Part shown: piece after piece, positions 24,833 to 30,257 of the stretch
Layout: the number at the start of each line of letters is the position of its first letter
Position numbering within the stretch: position 1 is the stretch's first letter
Assembly (NCBI GenBank): GCA_050741915.1
Contig: JBOGEX010000046.1
Span: 1-30,257, forward strand
DNA length: 30,257 nucleotides
Direction: 5' to 3'
Origin: JACCTH01 sp050741915
GTDB lineage: Bacteria > Actinomycetota > Acidimicrobiia > Spongiisociales > ZC4RG35
The notes under the pieces: generated by a model
Told to the model about the DNA's origin: nothing
The model's database searches: none
Seen by the model: the letters and a program-made list of their open reading frames with translations, nothing else
Translations under genes and position numbers: made by a program

Positions 24833-25264
24833 ATGTCCGACTATTCGAAGATGCCATGGCCCGTCGTCGGTGTCGGTGATCGGGGCCCGCTGGTCAAGGC
24901 GGCCCAGCGGTTGTTGGTGGCGGAGGGCGCCAAGCTCGAGATCGATGGAACCTTTGGCTCGGCTACCAAAAAGGCTATCGAGAATCACCAGAAACGTCGA
25001 AATCTGAGCGTTGACGGCCAGCTCGGCAAAAAAACCTGGCCGACCCTGGTTCCAGTGCTGAAGCGAAACGACCGCGGTGAGGCTGTCCTCGCCGCCCAGG
25101 AGCTGATGGGTAATGACGGGGGGGTGGACTTTGATGGGATCTTTGGCGCCAAAACCGAAGCGGCGGTGAGAGCTACACAGGGGACGGCTCCAGGAACCAA
25201 GCTGGACGGGATCCTCGGTCACCAAACCTGGTCGATCCTCTTGTCGATGTTCGATCGGACGTGA
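24833..25264 (+). CDS. Protein with two peptidoglycan-binding repeats
   Basis: A 143-residue protein made of two PG_binding_1 three-helix repeats. Repeat one is about 15-70 (GPLVKAAQRLL, LEIDGTFGSATKKAIENHQK, LSVDGQLGKKTWPTL), and repeat two about 73-140 (GEAVLAAQELM, FDGIFGAKTEAAVRATQ, LDGILGHQTWSIL). No signal peptide or catalytic domain is visible, so it may be cytoplasmic, exported by other means, or a partner of neighbouring surface proteins. AGAGGAG lies 6 nt before the ATG at 24833; upstream in-frame ATGs lack this spacing. Confidence 0.88.
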   Translation: MSDYSKMPWPVVGVGDRGPLVKAAQRLLVAEGAKLEIDGTFGSATKKAIENHQKRRNLSVDGQLGKKTWPTLVPVLKRNDRGEAVLAAQELMGNDGGVDFDGIFGAKTEAAVRATQGTAPGTKLDGILGHQTWSILLSMFDRT

Positions 25265-25270
25265 GTACCC

Positions 25271-25951
25271 ATGAACGACCAGTCGCCCGACGTGCTAGAA
25301 GCGTCAATCTGGGTAGTGACCGATGTTGGCGGCTCCGAAGTCGATCCCTCCTCGTCCCGGTCGGTGACCTTTGCCGGCGGTCGGGTCAGCGGTCAGGTGG
25401 GTGTCAACCGGTTCTCGGCGACGTACTCTCTCTCTGAGGGGACAATTCATGTCGGCCCGGTCAGGACAACCCGCATGGCGGGTCCCCCCGATCAGATGGC
25501 CCTCGAGTCCAAGTTCCTTGCGGGGTTGGAAGGCGATCGACCGATGTCGATTGAAGACGATCAGCTCGTTATTGGCAGCGCCGATATTGGGATTGTCCTA
25601 AATCGCTCGGCTTCAGAGGGGCGCCTAACTTTGTCGGGGACGGTTCTTTATCGGGAGCGGATCTTGATGCCGGTCGGCAGCGTGGTCATCGTTGAATTGC
25701 TCGACGTTTCACGTATGGACGTGCCGGCTGATGTGATCGCGTCTACCACCATCGAAGGGGCTTCCTCCCCACCCGTCACCTTCGAGTTGGTGACCGATTC
25801 CGCGCTGGACCCGACCCACCACTACACGGTGAGGGCTCGGATCACAGGATCAGACGGAACGTTGCTCTGGACCACAGCCGCCCACACCGACCCTCCGTCC
25901 GACGGGACACCCCTAGAGCTGATGTGCGTCAGCGTCGGAGCTCCCGCCTGA
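25271..25951 (+). CDS. META domain-YbaY-like fusion protein
   Basis: A 226-residue two-domain protein. Residues about 10-112 form a META/HslJ-like domain (IWVVTDVGG, VTFAGGRVSGQVGVNRFSAT, VGPVRTTRMAGPP, LVIGSADIGIVL). Residues about 116-222 form a YbaY/YscW-like beta-sandwich (LSGTVLYRERILMPVGSVVI, ELLDVSRMDVPADVIAS, TFELVTDSALDPTHHYTVRA). Relatives are usually lipoproteins; here no signal peptide is seen. It begins 6 nt after the peptidoglycan-binding gene, so they are co-transcribed. Its role is unknown. Confidence 0.85.
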   Translation: MNDQSPDVLEASIWVVTDVGGSEVDPSSSRSVTFAGGRVSGQVGVNRFSATYSLSEGTIHVGPVRTTRMAGPPDQMALESKFLAGLEGDRPMSIEDDQLVIGSADIGIVLNRSASEGRLTLSGTVLYRERILMPVGSVVIVELLDVSRMDVPADVIASTTIEGASSPPVTFELVTDSALDPTHHYTVRARITGSDGTLLWTTAAHTDPPSDGTPLELMCVSVGAPA

Positions 25952-26138
25952 GCAGTCGGCCCAGAAACCTCGTTGGACGGGTCTCTTCGTTTGTCGATGA
26001 CGGTCGCGACACGGGCATCACCGGCCTCGACCGTGACAAGCTGGAGCGACCAGCAATCCTTCCTCGACAAGGGATTCGCCTCCGCTCACACCGACCAGCG
26101 ACCCGGCCAGATGCTGAAAGTCCCCAATAGCCAGTTAT
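25952..26138 (+). pseudogene. Internally deleted remnant of an enolase-superfamily gene
   Basis: Two parts of an enolase-type gene are joined. The first matches the N-terminal strand of the enzyme at 20824-22002: 26012-26024 is identical to 20942-20954 and encodes the equivalent of AGITGL. From about 26025 it matches the C-terminus: LDRDKLER in one frame, then after a 2-nt loss FLDKGFASAHTDQRPGQMLK in another, next to FLEQGFASAHADQRPGQMLN of the intact gene. The region between is missing. It is a non-functional relic of a second enolase copy located immediately before the KDPG-aldolase gene. Confidence 0.75.
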
Positions 26139-26148
26139 TCCGAAAGCG

Positions 26149-26781
26149 ATGGTGATGACCCGCCTCACCGATATCTTCCCCGGGCTCAACAGGACTCCCG
26201 TCATCGGTATTTTACGGGGCCTGGGGCTGGAGGAGGCCGCAATGGCTGCAGGGTCAGCCATCGACGCCGGGATCCCGCTCATCGAAGTAACGGTCGATAC
26301 GGATACCGCTTTCGACCAGATCAAACGGCTCACCGATCTTGGAATAACCACAGGAGCCGGCTCGGTGTTGACCGCCAACGTCGCAGCCAGAGCCTTCTCA
26401 GCGGGGGCGGCGTTCATCCTCAGTCCGGCGGTAGTGCCCGCGGTTGTCCAGGCTTGTGCAGAGGCTTCGATACCCTGCATCCCCGGAGCGGCCACACCAA
26501 CAGAGATCAATTTGGCCCTCAACCTCGGTGCGATTGCCGTCAAGGTGTTTCCCGCAGATTTGCTCGGAGGTCCTGCCTACCTGCGAGCTATCCGCAGGCC
26601 CTTGCACGATCCGCCGTTGATCCCGACCGGGGGCATCGGGCCTGATAACGCGGCCGACTACATGCGGGCCGGTGCTTTGGCGATCGGGATCGGATCGAGC
26701 GTGTTTGCGCGGGGCAGCAATCGTGAGGAGCTAGAGCGGAAAATTAGCCTACTCATCGACTCCCTCGACCGGCCGCAGTAG
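26149..26781 (+). CDS. KDPG aldolase-like enzyme
   Basis: A 210-residue class I aldolase of the KDPG/KHG family. Visible are PVIGILRG (Arg23), IEVTVDT with Glu46, TTGAGSVL, SIPCIPGAATPTEI, and the Schiff-base lysine Lys132 in VKVFPA, ending with PTGGIG and AIGIGSSVF. It should split 2-keto-3-deoxy-6-phosphogluconate (or a close analogue) to pyruvate and glyceraldehyde-3-phosphate. The residue equal to Arg49 of the E. coli enzyme is Asp50, so the substrate may differ. ATG at 26149 or 26155 could be the start; no strong ribosome site precedes either. The gene follows the enolase remnant and was probably once joined to an enolase gene. Confidence 0.9.
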   Translation: MVMTRLTDIFPGLNRTPVIGILRGLGLEEAAMAAGSAIDAGIPLIEVTVDTDTAFDQIKRLTDLGITTGAGSVLTANVAARAFSAGAAFILSPAVVPAVVQACAEASIPCIPGAATPTEINLALNLGAIAVKVFPADLLGGPAYLRAIRRPLHDPPLIPTGGIGPDNAADYMRAGALAIGIGSSVFARGSNREELERKISLLIDSLDRPQ

Positions 26782-27158
26782 CCGAGTTCGCCATCATTAT
26801 CACCGACATCGGCACGCAATCGTCCGTACCCACCTGATGTCGGCAGAGCTTCGCCCCAACAATACGCGCTGTTATCGGTCGGCTCGGCTTATCCAGATAT
26901 CCCCGAATCTCGACGGCAGCCATGTCGCTTCGAACCAACGACCAACCCATCCTTCTCGAAAAGCCCGGAAAGTCGAGGACGATGCGGCCCGTCAAACTCA
27001 AAAATCGGTCGCCCACGCCCGCTTTCTGGCTAATTAGGTAACTGGCGAACGAGCGCCGTGCGCTAGCAACCGAATTTGCCGGAAGGCGTTCGTCAGTGAC
27101 CGAATTAGTTGGTACGACCACCCATGTCACGGACAGGGCCTGCCTCACAATGGATTAC
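26782..27158. other. Convergent intergenic region
   Basis: About 377 nt between the aldolase and the GH31 gene, which converge. An 8-bp inverted repeat CCGACATC (26803-26810) / GATGTCGG (26836-26843) with a long loop is a weak terminator candidate for the aldolase. No convincing gene, promoter or RNA was seen in the rest. Confidence 0.3.
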
Positions 27159-28943
27159 TCACATGCCAAGCGTGCGGTCTGGATTATCTGAGAGTTCGAC
27201 GCGACCACCTTCCCGTCTGAATAGGGGGATCTGTTCCAGCGGGGCTGGCACCTCCCGCCAGCCGGGGCCCTCCCAACGAGTGTCGTCCCACCACGAAATC
27301 CACACTCCGGGCGGAAACCATATTTTGCGAACTACCGCGCTCTTGACCGTCACCGGGGCCACCAAAAGATCGGCCCCGAGGAGGTATTGGTCGTTGATCG
27401 ACCACGCCTCCGGGTGGTCGGGGTATTCGATGAGGAGTGCCCGGAGGATGGGGATCCCGCTGTCTCTTGCCTCGCGGGCCAACCGCCACAGATATGGGAA
27501 CAGCGTGAGGTGCAACTGGGCGTACTGGCGGAAGATGCCGACCGTGCGGTCGCTGGACCACATGTCGATCGCATGACCAGCGTATTTGAAACCGAGATGG
27601 TCGCGCATGATTGGCGTGAGAGCACCGTATTGGCACCATCGGATCCATAGCTCTTCGTCCCTGACACCGGCACCCCCATCTCGTCCGTCGATCAAACCAC
27701 CAATGTCCGGACCCCATGCGCTAACTCCCGCCAACCCGATGCTGAGGCCAGCGGGAATGACGGACGGCAGCCCGCGGTCCGAGGTCCAGTCGGCGTGTTG
27801 GTCGCCGGGCCACATCGCGTTGACCTTGCCTATGGAGCCGAGAGCGCCGGATCGGGCGAAAACGGTGATGTCCTTGCTGTGGGACCAGACTTCATAGGCT
27901 GCTTGGTGGTAGAGCTCGGCATAGCGATTGCGCGCCGCAGCACCGAGCGATCCATCGGCCAGCTTGGCTCGGTCGCCGAGATGCTCACCCATGTCCTGCA
28001 TCCAGCCGTCGAAGCCCATGTCGAGCGCACTCTGAAGCGTGTTTTGGAACCACGAACGGGCATCGGGGTTGGTCATGTCAATATATGCCGCACCGGGTTC
28101 GGAGAACCATGGTATGTCAGGTCGCAGTTTCGGGTTGTTATAAGGGAACAGATGCGGTCCCCCCCCGTCGGCTCGATGGACCAAATAGCCCCCTCGTGAC
28201 GCCGCATCGAACGGCTCGGATCCTACGAACACGGCCGGTTGCACGTAACCCAGCACCCGGTAGCCGAGGTCATGCAACCGGTCGTTCAAGTCCGCCAGAT
28301 TCGGGTAAGCCCCGGACGGATAGGACCCTGACAGCCCGCATCCGGTGTTGGTTGCTTCGTCGTAGTAGTCGTATGTCCAGCAGGCGGTGACCGGGATATC
28401 GGCTTCTATCAACGCCCGGGCCTCGGACAAGACAGCCTCAGTCCCACTAAGGGTGGTCTTCCACACGCCGTATGCCCAAGGTGGGGCCAGAGGGGGGCGT
28501 CCAATGACGCTGGTGGCCGCGGCGATCATTTCCTTCGGGTGGCCTCTGAAAACCCGCAACTGAAAAGATGAGGCGGCCACACTCACACTCCAAACCCCTG
28601 GGTCCGTGGCTTTCAAATCCCACAGGGCTCGTGCCGACGTCTCGAGGAGGACGCCATATCCCGCCGAACTGAGCAGAAACGGCACATAACAATACGTATC
28701 CTCGGGATGACCGTGCAGCAGGTCGGTGATGGCAGCTTCCCAGCGCCGGCCGGTTTGCTCAAGCTGGCCAAACCTCTCACCCAAACCCACCAGCAACTCC
28801 GTACCAGATATCTCAAACCGGAGCACCACTGGAAGGCCGCCGTCCGCTCTCAGGCGCAGCTCATTTGCATCGTCAGCCAGGATTTCCATTCCTGCCCCGC
28901 TGGAGACAGTGAGAGTCCCGCCCGGAACCTCTAGCTGGTACAT
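27159..28943 (-). CDS. GH31-family alpha-glycosidase
   Basis: A 594-residue GH31 enzyme. The nucleophile Asp317 lies in FDGWMQDMGEHL and the acid/base Asp381 in MWPGDQHADW; SDRGLPSVIPAGLSIGLAG, DIGGL and LTPIMRDH complete the barrel. The layout is closest to the YihQ-like branch, but the sulfonate-binding R-x-x-W motif of sulfoquinovosidases is absent from the aligned stretch (DYYDEATNTGCGLSGS), so a neutral alpha-glucoside, galactoside or xyloside is more likely. No signal peptide is visible, so it is intracellular and would act on an imported glycoside. ATG at 28943 is chosen; GTG at 28961 is an alternative. Confidence 0.9.
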   Translation of the reverse strand: MYQLEVPGGTLTVSSGAGMEILADDANELRLRADGGLPVVLRFEISGTELLVGLGERFGQLEQTGRRWEAAITDLLHGHPEDTYCYVPFLLSSAGYGVLLETSARALWDLKATDPGVWSVSVAASSFQLRVFRGHPKEMIAAATSVIGRPPLAPPWAYGVWKTTLSGTEAVLSEARALIEADIPVTACWTYDYYDEATNTGCGLSGSYPSGAYPNLADLNDRLHDLGYRVLGYVQPAVFVGSEPFDAASRGGYLVHRADGGGPHLFPYNNPKLRPDIPWFSEPGAAYIDMTNPDARSWFQNTLQSALDMGFDGWMQDMGEHLGDRAKLADGSLGAAARNRYAELYHQAAYEVWSHSKDITVFARSGALGSIGKVNAMWPGDQHADWTSDRGLPSVIPAGLSIGLAGVSAWGPDIGGLIDGRDGGAGVRDEELWIRWCQYGALTPIMRDHLGFKYAGHAIDMWSSDRTVGIFRQYAQLHLTLFPYLWRLAREARDSGIPILRALLIEYPDHPEAWSINDQYLLGADLLVAPVTVKSAVVRKIWFPPGVWISWWDDTRWEGPGWREVPAPLEQIPLFRREGGRVELSDNPDRTLGM

Positions 28944-28947
28944 GTGC

Positions 28948-28974
28948 CTACCCGAACCCACGCTGAATCGTCAT
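28948..28974 (-). other. Short upstream open frame before the GH31 gene
   Basis: An eight-codon frame (MTIQRGFG then TAG) with AGGAG about 6 nt before its ATG at 28974. It ends 4 nt before the GH31 ATG at 28943, in a different frame. The GH31 start itself has only a weak ribosome site, so translation may be coupled through this frame. A sequencing frameshift is the alternative explanation. Confidence 0.4.
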
Positions 28975-28994
28975 GCCCTGCTCCTATAACCAAC

Positions 28995-29005
28995 CTGTCA
29001 GACAG
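28995..29005. promoter_or_regulatory. Short palindrome resembling the operator half-sites
   Basis: CTGTC-A-GACAG is a perfect 11-bp palindrome in the gap between the SDR and GH31 genes. Its half-site CTGTC is the same as the core of the operators at 12448 and 16481, but the spacing differs. It could be a variant site of the same FadR-type regulator. No clear -35 box accompanies it, although TATAGG follows on the minus strand. Confidence 0.35.
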
Positions 29006-29016
29006 CAAGATCGCGT

Positions 29017-29859
29017 TCACCGTTGGGTTGACTGGTCATCCACGGCGTGGACCGCTTGAACGGCGACTTGCTCCGATTCGGGCCACCACAAACCCATACG
29101 GGCGCTGCTCCCTCCGTCGGTGGTGAGGATTTGACCGGTGATATAGGACGCCCGATCGGATACCAGGAAAGTCACAAGATTGGCCACGTCCTGGGGACGT
29201 CCCACCCGCCCGAGCGGGACCATCGAGTCACCCTTTTCGGTCGTGTATCCAGGAATCTCGAAATATCTGGGCACTTCGATCACCCCCGGTGCAACCACAT
29301 TGACCCGTATCCCGCGGGGGGCAAGCTCGATCGCCAGGGCTCGCGTCATCCCTTCAACCGCGGCTTTGGAGGCCGCGTAGACCGTATAGCCGGGGAACCC
29401 ACGCTGCCCGTGGAATGATCCGATGATGACGATCCGGCCGGGAGGATCTACAGGGAAGTGGCGAACTGCGCTCTGCGCGCAGAGGAATGGTGCGGCGACG
29501 TTCAGGTGGAGATGATCATGCAGAACGGCGACCGCGACCTCCTCAAACTTCCCCGCGTAGCTAAGCGCCGCGTTGCAGACAAGCACATCGAGGCCCAGCA
29601 GTGCATCAGCGGCTTCGTCGACGACCCGCATGCACTCCTCTGCCCGTCGCAGGTCGCCCGCAACGGCGACAGCCGATCCCCTGGTCTCCCCAACTCGCCG
29701 CAGGGTCTCGTCCGGAGCGCCTTCCATCGGTGGGTAATGGACCGCCACCATGGCGCCGTGTGTCGCGAGCTCCACCGCGATGGCTTGGCCAATTCCGATT
29801 CCGGCCCCGGTGACCAATGCCCGTACGCCTTCCAGCCCGCCGCCATTACCAATGGTCAT
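29017..29859 (-). CDS. SDR-family oxidoreductase
   Basis: A 280-residue classical short-chain dehydrogenase. The cofactor motif TGAGIGIG (about 17-24), the acidic switch region VAVHYPPMEGAP, VCNAALS, the catalytic Ser in IIGSFHG, and YAASK are visible; the C-terminus ends TGQILTTDGGSSARMGLWWPE. The tail beyond GGSS is longer than usual. It probably oxidises or reduces a sugar, polyol or sugar-acid intermediate. It begins about 54 nt after the enolase-family gene and precedes the GH31 gene in a leftward operon. Confidence 0.9.
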   Translation of the reverse strand: MTIGNGGGLEGVRALVTGAGIGIGQAIAVELATHGAMVAVHYPPMEGAPDETLRRVGETRGSAVAVAGDLRRAEECMRVVDEAADALLGLDVLVCNAALSYAGKFEEVAVAVLHDHLHLNVAAPFLCAQSAVRHFPVDPPGRIVIIGSFHGQRGFPGYTVYAASKAAVEGMTRALAIELAPRGIRVNVVAPGVIEVPRYFEIPGYTTEKGDSMVPLGRVGRPQDVANLVTFLVSDRASYITGQILTTDGGSSARMGLWWPESEQVAVQAVHAVDDQSTQR

Positions 29860-29913
29860 GAGCCCATTCTCTGGATCTCTACCGCAACCTGCGACGAACT
29901 CGACCTGCCCATG

Positions 29914-30257
29914 TCATCTCGCCGGAGGCTGGTCAAAGACCGGCTCGCCCGGTGCCGAATAGGCTCGGACAACCTCAAGGTTGAGATCGACTCCGATCCC
30001 GGGGCCGTCGGGGATGGTGCATCTTCCCTTCTCGATGACCGGTGGACCGGACACCAAGTCGTTCCAGAAGGGGACATCAGTACCGTGAAACTCGAGACAC
30101 ATCGCATTGGCGGCAGCTGCCATCACATGGGCTGAGGCCATGAAACCGAGCGGACTGGCGATGCAATGAGGAGCAATCGGCATAAACCGTCGGCCAGCAA
30201 CATCGGCGATCCTCAAGGTCTCGAGCAGGCCGCCGGTCTTTTGTGCATCAGGGGTAA
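29914..30257 (-). CDS. Enolase-superfamily enzyme, C-terminal part (5' end beyond window)
   Basis: The last 113 residues of a mandelate-racemase/MLE-type enzyme. The visible start TPDAQKTGGLLETLRIADV is the strand with the D-x-x-K-x-GG-like motif, followed by FMPIAPHCIASPLG with the catalytic-type His and by MCLEFHGTDVPFWNDL, then the C-terminal PDGPGIGVDLN. The sequence is not close to the other enolase-family protein at 20824-22002, so it is a separate dehydratase or racemase, perhaps for a different sugar acid. It runs off the right edge. Confidence 0.85.
   Translation of the reverse strand, partial: TPDAQKTGGLLETLRIADVAGRRFMPIAPHCIASPLGFMASAHVMAAAANAMCLEFHGTDVPFWNDLVSGPPVIEKGRCTIPDGPGIGVDLNLEVVRAYSAPGEPVFDQPPAR

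Noticed and set aside
26753..27148. Minus-strand open frame of 131 codons in the convergent gap
   Set aside because: It overlaps the end of the aldolase gene, has no recognisable motif, and shows no ribosome site.
27159..28943. Sulfoquinovose (sulfo-Entner-Doudoroff) pathway
   Set aside because: SDR, SMP-30 lactonase, KDPG-type aldolase and a YihQ-like GH31 invite this reading, but the GH31 lacks the sulfonate-binding Arg/Trp motif. A KDG kinase and iol genes, not sulfolactaldehyde genes, are present.
1..30257. tRNA, rRNA or CRISPR array
   Set aside because: No cloverleaf-like sequence, rRNA stretch or regularly spaced repeat was noticed on reading; a dedicated tRNA or CRISPR scan was not possible.

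Overview
The window looks like a catabolic island from a GC-rich Actinomycetota genome, plausibly Acidimicrobiia-like. The supporting signs are a Cgl0159-type aldolase in the inositol operon, Thr/Ala-rich linkers behind two lipoboxes, frequent GTG and TTG starts, and dense NTGA stop/start overlaps. The assignment is inference from style, not from a marker gene.

Left part (1-12.4 kb, minus strand). One long, tightly packed operon reads leftward from a promoter near 12.43 kb. Its order is RraA-like protein, Gfo/Idh/MocA oxidoreductase, iolE, a KDG-kinase-like PfkB kinase, iolD, iolC, a Cgl0159-family aldolase, iolB, an MgtC/SapB membrane protein, a RidA protein, and three tandem opine/octopine-dehydrogenase-like paralogs, the last running off the left edge. 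This is a nearly complete myo-inositol (inosose) pathway with unusual passengers.

Middle (12.4-22.0 kb). A VOC-family gene reads rightward. A carbohydrate ABC transporter (lipoprotein binding protein plus two permeases, no ATPase) reads leftward. A FadR-type GntR regulator reads rightward, followed by a PHP-domain hydrolase, an SDR dehydrogenase, an SMP-30-like lactonase, a second RidA and an enolase-superfamily dehydratase. The two divergent promoter regions, 4 kb apart, share an identical 19-bp operator core with mirrored promoters.

Right part (22.0-30.3 kb). A block of unrelated genes interrupts the catabolic theme: a small beta-barrel protein, a decayed transposase piece, an AMIN-like/Gmad2/BP74 lipoprotein, a YidB-like protein, a peptidoglycan-binding protein and a META-YbaY protein. 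It ends in a degraded second copy of the enolase gene just before a KDPG-aldolase gene. A leftward operon then carries part of another enolase-superfamily enzyme, an SDR and a GH31 glycosidase.

Together the genes suggest uptake of a glycoside or glycosylated polyol and cleavage by GH31. The sugar would be oxidised by SDR, lactonase, dehydratase, KDG kinase and KDPG aldolase (a semi-phosphorylative Entner-Doudoroff route), with an inositol-type moiety degraded through the iol enzymes. The KDG kinase lying inside the iol operon and the shared operator tie the two routes together. The actual substrate cannot be read from the sequence.
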